NCBI RefSeq assembly: GCF_963676685.1
Contig: NC_092354.1
Coordinates: 39,702,950 to 39,766,949, forward strand
Source: Mytilus edulis
Taxonomy: Eukaryota; Mollusca; Bivalvia; Mytilida; Mytilidae
Direction: 5' to 3'
DNA: 64,000 bases
In this document: positions 53,791-64,000 of the stretch, piece by piece
How the letters are laid out: each line of letters opens with the position of its first letter
Numbering within the stretch: the first letter of the stretch is position 1
Translations under genes and position numbers: made by a program
Notes under the pieces: model-generated
Told to the model about the DNA's origin: nothing
The model's database searches: none
What the model saw: only the letters and a program-made list of their open reading frames with translations

Positions 53791-56700
53791 GTAATTTCGA
53801 TATGAGATCTATCAAAACCGATCATTGCCAAATATTTTCAAAACATTAAAGATAACGAAATATTTTATCTTATAATGCTTATTTCGAAATTAACAATTGA
53901 AATTAGTAATTTCTTATTACAAATTAGTTGTTAAAAGTTTGTTGTCATTGACTTGCTCGTATTCATTGTTAACTTATATTAGTTTTTAGATAGACAAGTT
54001 TTCAAAAGTTTTTCATATCATCTGTAAATTCAGAAGTTATTGCGATATTTAAGACATCTCAGTGCAAAAAAAGCGACAGTATCAGGTTTAGTGTACTAAA
54101 TGAATAAACAGCATTTGAAACTTCCCCTTCTAAGTCGAAAATTATACATTTCTAATTAAAGTTCATGTTGCAAATAAACCTGATTATTTGAAGTATAATT
54201 TAAAATTGATAACACAATTATGAAATGACTCATAAACGCTATAAGACATTAATTGCCTAAACGTCATTTTGCTGTCTATTCTGCATTTCAGAATATGTCA
54301 AACATTGATGTAAAATAGCAATGGTATCGCAAGACAAACGACACAAAGGGGGTTATTGTTTGACATCAATAGGTCAAGTGTTAGAATTTTTAAGTATTTT
54401 GTGAACATGATGATTTGTTTGAAATACTAAGGCTTTTCAACCTCAGGCATAGATTACCTTAGCTGTATTTGGCAACACTTTTAGGAATTTTTGATCTCAA
54501 TGCTCTTCAACTTTGTACTTTATTTGGCTTTTTTTAACTATTTTGGATTCGAGCGTCACTGATGAGTCTTTTGTAGACGAAACGCGCGTCTGGCGTATAT
54601 ACAAATTTAGTCCTGGTATCTATGATGAGTTTATTCAATACATATCTAATTTTTAGATAAACAAAGTCTAAATAAATAATTCAAACATTCCATCATACAA
54701 ATCTAAAAACGCTTTTGTAATTTCAACAAGAAAAGTTCAACTAGGCTGAAAAAGTTAAAAGCGGAAGACATTTGTTCAAAGTATTGAAATCTGCATGTTC
54801 ATATAATTGTTTGGTCGACCAATTTTCAGAACCTAGCTGGTCAATGCGAAAAAAATGATTGTTTGTGCAATGAGGCCTGTATGCCACGGGGACGGAAATA
54901 CTATTGTGTCCCAATACCTATTAAGTTATCTGAATGTAGCACACGTAAGTTAGCTTAATATTTCATTACATTTACATCTACACAAAAAAATCTGATCAAC
55001 ACAATGTGTTCATTCATGAGTTTAAATATCTCAACCCTCCACATTTATTGTTGGAGTGAAATAGCATTTTCCTCGTGTCTTTGCAGCATGTTATAAATAG
55101 CTTTTAAAGAATGAAGTTTAATTCATGTGAACCTTATACTGTTGATTACTTATAAATTATGGGATACCAATTTTCATGGGTTTCGATGGTACAGATGAAC
55201 CACGAATTGAAATGTTCAATGAATTAGAAACTGTCTATTGGTCAGTTATGCACAGATTGGAAAACCACGAAATTCAATATCCACGAAAATACAAATTTGC
55301 CTTAATCCACAAAAAAATAATACCCACGATATAAATGTATAACCAAATCATTAATGCTGTATAACAATTTTTGTGTGTCATAACATATTTTACCTGATAT
55401 CAAAACGAAACGAATTTGAATGATTTAAGCCGAAATTAAATGAACCCTTTAAATTAGAATTCATTAATTACAATAAGTAATAAAAATAATAAAGGCAATT
55501 CTAATTGCAGTTTCATAATATGAATTTTATATCAATATAGGAGAAGGATCTCTAATTTCTCATAAGAAGAAAACTGGTCAAAGCACTATTTTCTGTGGTA
55601 AGGGATACCTATGCGAACCAGAAGCAGGGGTTGACGGAATTAAACAGCTTGCCAACATCTTTCATACAAAACCGGAACTAGAACCTTTCTGGTGGGTCGA
55701 TCTCGGACAAGTGTATACGGTACTAAAGGTGGTCAGTACCAATCGGATGCATAGCTGTTGTGGTAAGTAAAAAACTATATTATAAGACAGGCGTGTGTAT
55801 GACAACTACATATATCCACTGAGATACACCATGAGCTGTTACACATAGAAACGTAAAAGTCTATTCAAGTCAATGTAGTATTAAGCTGTAAACTTCGGTT
55901 TATTAAATTAGTAAATTTAGCAACGGTGTATTCCAAAAAAGTACAACTTAATGCAAAAAAAAAGGTTGGCATGTTTGTATAATATACCATCCATTATCCT
56001 AGTCAACTTACTATGTACAACCTACCAACCGTTATCCTGGTCATGTATATTATACTATCCGTCATCTTAGTCAATTTACTATGTATAACTTACCATTCGT
56101 CATCCTTGTCAACTCACTATGTATAACCTACCATCCGTCATCTAGACAACTCATTTTGCATAATCTACCATCCGTCATCCTAGTCAACTTACTATGCATA
56201 ACCTACCATCCGTTATCCTGGTCATGTATATTATGCCATCCGTCATCTTAGTCAATTTATTATGTATAAATTACCATTCGTCATCCTTGTCATCTCACTA
56301 TGTATAACCTACCATTCGTCATCTAGACAACTCACTTTGCATTATCTACCATCCGACATCCTAGTCAACTCACTATGCATAAGCTACTATCCGTTATCCT
56401 GGTCATGTATATTATGCCATCCGTCATCTTAGTCAATTTACTATGTATAACTTACCATTCGTCACACTTGTCAACTCACCATGTATAACCTACCATCCGT
56501 CATCCCGGTCAACTCACTATGTATAACCTACCATTCGTTATCCTGGTCAACTTAATAGGTATAACCTACCATCCGTCACACCGGTCGACTCACTCTGTAT
56601 AACCTGCTATCCGTTATCCTGGTCAATTTACTATATATCACCTACTATCCGTCATCCTGGTCAACTTACTATGTATAACCGTCTATCAGTCATCCTGGTC

Positions 56701-59700
56701 AACTCACAATGTATAACCGACCATCCGTCATCCTAGTGAACTCACTATGTATAACCGACCATCTGTTATCTTTGTCAACTAACTATGTATGACCTACCAT
56801 CCGTCATCCTAGTGAACTCACAATGTATAATCCACCTTCCATCATCCTAGTCAACTCACTTTACATAATCTACCATCCGACATCCGAGTCAACTCACTAT
56901 GTATAACCTACCATCCGTTATCCTGGTCATGTATATTATGCCATCCGTCATCTTAGTCAATTTACTATGTTAACTTACCATTCGTCATCCTTGTCAACTC
57001 ACTATGTATAACCTACCATCCGTCATCTAGACAACTCACTTTTCATAATCTACCATCTGACATCCGAGTAAACTCACTATGCATAACCTACCATCCGTTA
57101 TCCTGGTCATGTGTATTATGCCATCCGTCATCTTAGTCAATTTACTATGTATTACTTACCATTCGTCACACTTGTCAACTCCCCCTGTATAACCTACCAT
57201 TCGTCATCCTAGTCAACTCAATATGTATAACCTACCATCCGTCATCCCGGTCAACTCACTATGTATAACAAAATTAACGGTACCAATTTTCTTGCACCAG
57301 ATGCGCATTTCGACAATACATGTCTCTTCAGTGATGCTCGTTTCCAAAACATTTCAAATCCAAAGCTTATATAAAAGATGAAGAGCTATAATCCAAAAGG
57401 TCTAAAAAGTATAGCCAAATCCGTGAAAGGAATCAGAGCTATAACCTACCATTCGTTATCCTGGTCAACTTAATATGTATAACCTACCATCCGTCACACC
57501 GGTCGACTCACTCTGTATAACCTGCTATCCGTTATCCTGGTCAATTTACTATATATCACCTACTATCCGTCATCCTGGTCAACTTACTATGTATAACCGT
57601 CTATCAGTCATCCTGGTCAACTCACAATGTATAACCGACCATCCGTCATCCTAGTGAACTCACTATGTATAACCGACCATCCGTTATCTTTGTCAACTAA
57701 CTATGTATGACCTACCATCCGTCATCCTAGTGAACTCACAATGTATAATCCACCTTCCATCATCCTAGTCAACTCACTTTACATAATCTACCATCCGACA
57801 TCCGAGTCAACTCACTATGCATAACCTACCATCCGTTATCCTGGTCATGTATATTATGCCATCCGTCATCTTAGTCAATTTACTATGTTAACTTACCATT
57901 CGTCATCCTTGTCAACTCACTATGTATAACCTACCATCCGTCATCTAGACAACTCACTTTTCATAATCTACCATCCGACATCCGAGTAAACTCACTATGC
58001 ATAACCTACCATCCGTTATCCTGGTCATGTGTATTATGCCATCCGTCATCTTAGTCAATTTACTATGTATTACTTACCATTCGTCACACTTGTCAACTCC
58101 CCCTGTATAACCTACCATTCGTCATCCTAGTCAACTCAATATGTATAACCTACCATCTGTCATCATGGTCAACTCACTCTGTATAACCTACTATCCGTTA
58201 TCCTGATCAATTTACTATGAATAACCTACTATCCGTCATCCTGGTCAACTTACTATGTATAACCTGCTATCAGTCATCCCGGTCAACTCACAATTTATGA
58301 CCTACCATCCGTCATCCTAGTGAACTCACTATGTATAACATACCATCCGTAATCCTAGTCAACTAACTATGTATGACCTACCATCCGTCATCCTAGTGAA
58401 CTCACAATGTATATTATACCATCCATCATTCTAGTCAACTTACTATGTATAATCTACCATCCGTTATCCTGGTCATGTATATTATGCTATCCGTCATCTT
58501 AGTCAATTTACTATGTATAATTTACCATTCGTCATCCTTGTCAACTCACTCTGTATAACCTACCATCCGTCATCTAGACAACTCACTTTGCATAATCTAC
58601 CATCCGTCATCCTAGCCAACTCACTATGCATAACCTACCATCCGTCATCTAGACAACTCACTTTGCATAATCTACCATCCGACATCCTAGTCAACTCACT
58701 ATGCATAACCTACCATCCGTTATCCTGGTCATGTATATTATGCCATCCGTCATCTTAGTCAATTTACTATGTTAACTTATCATTCGTCATCCTTGTCAAC
58801 TCACTATGTATAACCTACCATCCGTCATCTAGACAAATCACTTTACATAATCTACCATCCGACATCCGAGTCAACTCACTATGCATAACCTACCATCCGT
58901 TATCCTGGTCATGTGTATTATGCCATCCGTCATCTTAGTCAATTTAATATGTATAACTTACCATTCGTCACAGTTGTCAACTCCCAATGTAGAACCTACC
59001 ATCCGTAATCCCGGTCAACTCATTATGTATAACCTACCATCTGTCATCATGGTCAACTCACTCTGTATAACCTACTATCCGTTATCCTGGTCAATTTACT
59101 ATGAATAACTACTATCCGTCATCTTGGTCAACTTACTATGTATAACCTGCTATCAGTCATCCCGGTAAACTCACAATTTATGACCTACCATCCGTCATCC
59201 TAGTGAACTCACTATGTATAACATAACATCCGTAATCCTAGTCAACTAACTATGTATGACCTACCATCCGTCATCCTAGTGAACTCACAATGTATAATAT
59301 ACCATCCATCATCCTAGTCAACTTACTATGTATAACCTACCATCTGTTATCCTGGTCATGTATATTATGCTATCCGTCATCTTAGTCAATTTACTATGTA
59401 TAACTTACCATTCGTCATCCTTGTCAACTCACTATGTATAACCTACCATCCGTCATCTAGACAACTCACTTTGCATAATCTACCATCCGACATCCTTGTC
59501 AACTCACTATGCATAACCTACCATCCATTATCCTGGTCGTGTATATTATGCCATCCGTCATCTTAGTCAATTTACTATGTATAACTTTCCATTCGTCACA
59601 CTTGTCAACTCACCATGTATAACCTACCATCCGTCATCCCGGTCAACTCACTATGTATAACCTACCATTCGTCATCCTGGTCAACTCACTATGTATAACC

Positions 59701-60632
59701 TACCACCCTTTATCCCGGTCAACTCACTATGTATAACCTACCATCCGTCATCCTGGTCAACTCACTATGTATAACCTATCATTGCGTCATCCTGGTCAAC
59801 TCACTCTGTATAACCTACCATCCGTTATACCGGTCAAATCACTATGTATAACCTACCATCCGTTATCCCGGTTAACTCACTATGTATAACCTACCATCCG
59901 TTATCCCGGTCAACTCACTATGTATAACCTACCATTCGTCATCCTGGTCAACTCTCTATTTTTTTATCCTACCATCCGTCATCCTGGTCAACTCACTATG
60001 TATAACCTACCATCCTTTATCCCGGTCAACTCAATATGTATAACTTACCATCCGTCATCCTGGTAAACTCACTATGTATAACCTACCATCCGTTATCCTA
60101 ACTAACTCATTATGTATAACATATTATCTGTCATCCTAGTCATCTCATAATGTGTAGCTTATCATCCGTTATCCTAGTCAACTCACTATGCATAATCGGC
60201 CATCCTTTATCCTGGTTATGTATAGTATACCATCCGTCATCCTAGTCAACTCTTTATGTATAACCTTCCATACGTCATCCTAGTCAACTCACTATGTATA
60301 ACATACCATTCTTCAGTTTCATGTTAAAAAGAATAACTGTTAAACAATTGAAAAATATGGCAACAGTAACATTATAGTTTGTTAAATCAGTACCAATAAG
60401 ATTCTTTATTGTAGGTGATCGACTCAGAAAAATGCTGATTCATGTCGGGGTAAACTTAGATACATGTAACATGGAGCTATGTGGTCAGTTCATAGGTCCA
60501 GCTATTAGTGGACAGGTCATAGTTACACAGTGTAACACATTACCAAAGGGACACATGGTTAAATTAACAAGTGTAAATATCGTTCCAAGGGCATTTCATC
60601 TAACAGAAGTTGAAGTGTATGGTGTTGAGTGA
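53497..60632 (+). CDS. Gene C: secreted modular lectin, PAN + EGF-like + fucolectin (FTP) domain
   Basis: Exons 53497-53790, 54830-54944, 55541-55762 and 60415-60632 join to 282 codons plus a stop, with phases 0, 1, 1. Domains: signal peptide (about 1-18), PAN/apple-like module (to 98), a six-Cys EGF-like module (99-136), then the FTP domain (137-281). His178-x26-Arg205 of the F-type lectin motif is kept, and the next residues are M-H-S-C-C as in gene B. The FTP half is nearly the same as gene B's, while the PAN and EGF-like parts are more distant and the Sushi module is missing. The last intron (4.65 kb) is nearly all minisatellite. Extracellular glycan recognition is inferred from the family. 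ATTAAA lies at 60671. Confidence 0.8.
54440..54640 (-). mobile_element. Short interspersed element in gene C intron 1, reverse
   Basis: 'gctgtatttggcaacacttt', 'aatgctcttcaactttgtac', 'gagcgtcactgatgagtctt' and 'gacgaaacgcgcgtctggcg'. This is a nearly full copy of the 11550 family. Confidence 0.8.
54830..54944 (+). CDS. Gene C exon 2: EGF-like module
   Basis: TTTTCAG acceptor, GTAAGT donor, 115 nt, phase 0 to 1. Six Cys (C104, C109, C111, C115, C124, C133). It starts N-L-A-G-Q-C, like N-L-V-G-K-C in gene B. Confidence 0.75.
55150..55345. repeat. Dispersed repeat with 'ccacgaaaat' blocks, second copy
   Basis: 'accaattttcatgggtttcg' through 'atacccacgatataaatg'. It is related to 5430-5645 and lies in gene C intron 2. 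Confidence 0.55.
55541..55762 (+). CDS. Gene C exon 3: first half of the FTP lectin domain
   Basis: ATATAG acceptor, GTAAGT donor, 222 nt, phase 1 to 1. It contains A-G-V-D-G, F-W-W-V-D-L-G and S-T-N-R-M-H-S-C-C. Upstream intron sequence also resembles gene B's, as expected for a recent duplication. Confidence 0.85.
55981..60312. repeat. Large 38-bp minisatellite filling gene C's last intron
   Basis: About 110 copies of a 38-bp unit ('ctcactatgtataacctacc' then 'atccgtcatcctggtcaa') run through the intron. Variants recur in blocks: the block at 56531 returns at 57449 (918 bp) and the block at 58153 returns at 59037 (884 bp), so there is higher-order structure of about 23-24 units. Frames across it are artefacts. 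Confidence 0.95.
57270..57440. mobile_element. Short element inserted in the minisatellite
   Basis: A 171-bp copy of the 'aaaattaacggtaccaat' family (see 27086). It is flanked by 'ataac' on both sides (57265-57269 and 57441-57445), consistent with a 5-bp target duplication. Confidence 0.85.
60415..60632 (+). CDS. Gene C exon 4: second half of the FTP lectin domain and stop
   Basis: GTAG acceptor, phase 1. It encodes 71 residues after the split Gly, ending L-T-E-V-E-V-Y-G-V-E, then TGA. It is nearly the same as gene B exon 5 but lacks that exon's extra C-terminal residues. Confidence 0.85.
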
Positions 60633-60670
60633 TATTATTTATGATCAAAATAGATTGTATTTTTAGTTCA

Positions 60671-60676
60671 ATTAAA
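60671..60676 (+). promoter_or_regulatory. Polyadenylation signal ATTAAA of gene C
   Basis: It lies 39 nt past the stop in 'caattaaagatattcatgat', the same context as gene B. Confidence 0.5.
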
Positions 60677-60701
60677 GATATTCATGATACTGATGGTAAC
60701 A

Positions 60702-60948
60702 GCGGGCCTAGATGGCCGAGTGGTCTAAGTAGCTACTACTGTAATAACTAGCCATTCAACACTGAGGTTGTGAGTTCGAACCCTGCTCGTGTGGGTGCAC
60801 TCGACTCCAATCTTAATTGACTAGGATTTTCATTTTTCCTATCGAAGTCGGTGGTTTTCTCCAGGCACTCTGGCTTCCTCCACCAAAAAAAATCGCCTCC
60901 ACGAAAAGGCCTAAATGAGGTGATAAAAACACAAAAAATTAGTCAATC
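60702..60948 (+). mobile_element. tRNA-derived SINE with perfect target duplication
   Basis: The head has an A box 'tggccgagtgg' (60713-60723) and a B box 'ggttgtgagttcgaaccc' (60766-60783), Ser/Leu tRNA-like. A central block 'ttttctccaggcactctggc' and a tail follow. 'tgatggtaaca' occurs at 60691-60701 and again at 60949-60959, an 11-bp target duplication. It inserted just past gene C's poly(A) signal. Confidence 0.85.
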
Positions 60949-61169
60949 TGATGGTAACAAGTAATATATAGTTGTGTTTGTCTTTAAAGGCGGGAACAAC
61001 ATCAGAAATATACCATATAGATTAGACCTATAACGGTTTACTTTTAAAAATTATGGCTTTGATAGAGAGCTGTCTCATTGATAATAAAAAATAATTTAAA
61101 GGTGAATGTTGAAAAGGTGAGGTTCAAAATATGTTTGCACAACATCTAAATCATAAACTGTCTACCTTT

Positions 61170-61750
61170 TTCTCTTGGTTGTTACAAAAAGGATGGCAAC
61201 CAATATGAACCTTTAACACTGAAAGGCTTCATGTGTAGTGTAGATAGGTATCTTCATCAGAAAATTTCTACATTACGTATAACAAAAAAAAAAATCCTGA
61301 AATTAAAAAATGCGGAACAACCACAACAGTTAAATAGTATTGGGTACAGAAATAAGCGTAGTCCTAATGCTTCAGATGAGTAGACCGACTCAGACATTGA
61401 TTAACTTTATAAACATGTTTTGTAAAGAACGCATGGTCCTCTACCTTTGCCTAATTTGTTACATTCAACTCTAACTATTGTTCTTGGGATGAGTGAAGGA
61501 AAGAGAACATAAATTTAGAGATATCTGTATTGCAGTATACTTCCTAGCTTAGGAATATCTCCGTCCTTGCACTGAACCTTAAACAAAGAGTAGCTATATG
61601 AGGAATACTCATAACTACCTGAATCAAAACAAAAGCCTGGACCCGTCCTGATAAAATCCGCAGTCCTGTTAATGCATTCTGCATTTTCCTAAGTAAAAGA
61701 CCAACAAAGTTTACAATTAATGTTCTTGCCCTTATTCATGTTGTCAATAA
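61170..61750. repeat. ~1.3-kb dispersed element, copy iii, left part
   Basis: 'aaaggatggcaaccaatatg' to 'cttattcatgttgtcaata'. Broken at 61750 by a retroelement fragment; it resumes at about 62459. Confidence 0.65.
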
Positions 61751-62334
61751 AAGATGGATGAAAGATACCAAAGGGACAGTCAAACTCATAAATCTAAAAT
61801 AAACTGACAACGCCATGGCTTAAAATGAAAAAGACAAACAGACAAACAATAGTACACATGACACAACATAGAAAACTAAAAAATAAACAACACGAACCCC
61901 ACCAAAAACTAGGGGTGATCTCAGGTGCTCCGGAAGGGTAAGCAGATCCTGCTCCACATGTGGCACCTGTCGTGTTGCTTATGTGATAACAAATCCGGTA
62001 AATAGTCTAATTTTGTAGGTCACATTCATGAAAGGGAAGGGGATTGTTGTTACGACGTAAGGAACATATCCGATATCATTTGTGAAACGGTTATTCCATA
62101 ACGGTCAACCAACTCGTGATGGCGTCCGTAAAATTTACGAAGGGATGATTTTAACTTCACCATTTGGAACTCTTGGTTTAATAGCTTCCTTGTGAGCAGC
62201 AACCCTCTATCAAGAAATTCATGATAGGAAATGCAAGCACGGGAATTTCGTATTAATTGGGAGATATATACCCCGTATGCAGGTGCTGCTGGAATGTTGC
62301 TACTTAGAAATAAACTCATCATAAAAACCAGTAT
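61751..62334 (-). mobile_element. 5'-truncated retroelement: reverse-transcriptase C-terminus plus tail
   Basis: The minus-strand frame 62322-62050 encodes a conserved reverse-transcriptase C-terminal part (S-N-I-P-A-A-P-A-Y-G-V-Y-I-S-Q-L-I-R, then L-R-K-F-Y-G-R-H). It is followed by the tail block 61755-62050 shared with 26695. It is inserted in copy iii of the 1.3-kb element. The catalytic part is absent. Confidence 0.65.
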
Positions 62335-62455
62335 TGAAGTTGTGTATTTGCGTCAGACGTGTATTTCGTCTACAAAAGACTCATCAGTGACGCCCAAATA
62401 AAAAAAGTTTAAAAGTACTAATAACGAACGAAGTTGAAGAGCATTGAGAACCAAA
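62335..62455 (+). mobile_element. Short interspersed element, truncated
   Basis: 'gcgtcagacgtgtatttcgt', 'gactcatcagtgacgccc' and 'gaagagcattgagaacc'. Same family as 11550. Confidence 0.65.
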
Positions 62456-62458
62456 TGG

Positions 62459-63060
62459 TGGTTTAAAGAATCGCCAATTGGAATTACAAATATATAAAGC
62501 CTTACTTAAAAAATGATGAATGTGTGTCCAACAATCATATGTGAGATGAAGCTAACTAATCAAAATACCCTCACACACTTTATTTAATAACTTCAGACTA
62601 AAGACCAAGATGTTGCTAATGCACAAATTATGCACACACGTGGTCATACATCTTATTAAATAAATACAGACTAATGACAAAAGTGATGTTAATGCACAAA
62701 TTATGCAAACAAGTGGTCACACAACTTATCTAATAAATATAGGCTAAATACAAAGGTGTTGTAAATGCTAAGATTAAGCACATAGGTGGTCATACAAGTG
62801 TTGCAAGTATCAACAGTTGCCCGAGGTTGAATGAGGGTCATCAAAGACAGATATAAATGTCATGAATGATAATTCTGTAAAAAAACTCATTACAAGCCAT
62901 CAATACCTACAACATGTCATGGTAATGCCATTGAAGCACAAACTGCTGTTTCAAGCACAAAATCATATCCATCTTGAAGTCAAACAATTTTTCCAGTTTA
63001 CGAGGAAGAGTACAACAGGCATATATGTGCATCGTACTGAACATATATGAAATATTTGAC
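62459..63060. repeat. ~1.3-kb dispersed element, copy iii, right part
   Basis: 'tggtttaaagaatcgccaat' to 'ctacaacatgtcatggtaat', in the same order as copies i and ii, with an internal part ('aaattatgca' units) repeated about three times. Confidence 0.6.
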
Positions 63061-63720
63061 ACTGACGTAAATCGACCAACAATCAATAGAGCATAGACAA
63101 ATTTTTGTTTGGTAGATACCCAGGCAGAGTTTTGGGTAACACAGATATATCATTATGCAGAAACCACGACAATGGTGAACAAATAACTAAAGTCAGTCAA
63201 TAAAGGGAAATGCATGTATTTCTAACGAATTACATGTATTATCCAAGATTCGTACGGTAGGAAATTTAATCGTATACGACACTAAGTCAGTAACCTGAAA
63301 CATTTTGAAATCCATCGTTCTAATCTATACATAACTTGAGAAACGAAAAAGACCTATGAACCACACCAACAAACGACAACCACTTCATGCATTAAGATGA
63401 TATTAAGTACAACCAGCTTACTACACATCTTACCTAATATCTTAAAGTTTACCATTAGAAACAATTTTATTTTAAATGTGTGTCTAAGCTTTGTGCATCT
63501 TAATACTCTTCCATGTTAGTCCAAAGATGTTATCCGGTTTTTTAATATAAACTGATTTTCTTTATTCTCTTAAATCACATGTTATGTCATGTTGTTTTCC
63601 TTCTTTCTTTCTTTCTTTTTTGCTGTCTTTGGTGTCTTACCCATTATCATTATTTACTTATTTTAGTAATAATGAATATTTGAATAATGTGAGAATTTAG
63701 TAAAAAATACTAACCAATCA
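63060..63720. other. Stretch with only small repeat fragments
   Basis: A fragment of the 'gatgtggtatgat' element ('aacaaacgacaaccact', about 63370) and a short (TTTC)n run near 63597. Nothing else is recognised. Confidence 0.4.
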
Positions 63721-63724
63721 CAAC

Positions 63725-64000
63725 CATTAATAATTTAATTTTGGATGTTACGCGTCTTGGAGTGGCTAAAGTTATTTTGTTTATCAGCTCATAGACACAA
63801 TTTTGTTATATGACCGTGACGTCATCAACGTTTTTTCATGGTATACTTCGGATTAAAATGGAATTGATAATTAGATTATAAGACATGACTGTAATATTTT
63901 TCTGTCTATTCGAAATAACATAAAAAAATGTAGTGTACACATTAAAATTACCCACTACGCGGGTTATTCAATGTACAACACATTTTTTATGTTATTTCTT
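63725..64000. repeat. CRE-bearing repeat, second long copy (runs off the window)
   Basis: It starts 'taatttaattttggatgtta', keeps 'gaccgtgacgtcatcaacg' and 'ctgtctattcgaaataacat', and continues to the window edge. It matches 3385-3660. Confidence 0.8.

Noticed and set aside
58513..59108. Plus-strand frames across the 38-bp array
   Set aside because: Repeat translation with no start context, no splice logic and no conservation between blocks.
55981..60312. CRISPR-like array
   Set aside because: The units are contiguous 38-mers without unique spacers, in a eukaryotic intron; it is a minisatellite.
60702..60800. Functional tRNA gene (Ser/Leu type)
   Set aside because: The A and B boxes are present, but a SINE body, a tail and target duplications follow, so it is a SINE head.

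Overview
This is eukaryotic nuclear DNA, AT-rich and intron-rich, with GT/AG splice sites and a very dense load of short dispersed repeats. Several repeat families look like those I associate with marine mussels (Mytilus and relatives): an element marked by 'gatgtggtatgattgcc', a short element marked by 'gcgtttcgtctacataag', and a tRNA-derived SINE. A mytilid bivalve is my inference; no database was searched.

Two protein families account for nearly all the coding sequence. (1) Secreted modular lectins. Gene A (minus, 7091 to 3134 and probably further left) encodes signal peptide, PAN-like, EGF-like and Sushi modules, then the start of a C-type lectin domain. Gene B (plus, 18068-25451) has the same first three exons, with identical lengths (345, 88 and 171 nt), but ends in a fucolectin (FTP/F-type lectin) domain. 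Gene C (plus, 53497-60632) encodes PAN-like, EGF-like and FTP modules without a Sushi module. A decayed last-exon copy lies at 25812-25945. (2) cGAS-like receptors of the Mab-21 nucleotidyltransferase family, in two tandem copies. The right copy (40794-45705, about 827 aa in my model) has an intact nucleotidyltransferase core, a cGAS-like C-terminal lobe, a long helical region and a perfect C-terminal MYND zinc finger. The left copy (32570-36299) is open along its whole length except for two TGA codons. At both, the right copy has TGG (Trp). It also has a catalytic Asp changed to His.

Layout: 1-1000 tandem dimer; 3.1-7.1 kb gene A; 7.1-18 kb intergenic repeats; 18-25.5 kb gene B, whose introns hold a terminal-inverted-repeat element with (GAAAC)n arms and a hAT-like element; 25.8-31.5 kb nested retroelement debris, including a dead reverse transcriptase; 31.6-32.3 kb decayed Tc1/mariner-like element; 32.6-36.3 kb cGAS-like copy 1; 36.4-40.8 kb mostly featureless; 40.8-45.7 kb cGAS-like copy 2; 46-53.4 kb repeats, including a 65-bp higher-order array; 53.5-60.6 kb gene C, whose last intron is almost wholly a 38-bp minisatellite of about 4.3 kb; 60.7-64 kb SINE and retroelement debris.

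The known roles of these families (glycan recognition outside the cell, nucleic-acid sensing and cyclic-dinucleotide synthesis inside it) suggest a small innate-immunity neighbourhood shaped by tandem duplication, exon shuffling across matched intron phases and transposon insertion. The MYND-bearing cGAS-like protein and its TGA-interrupted sister are the most interesting items.
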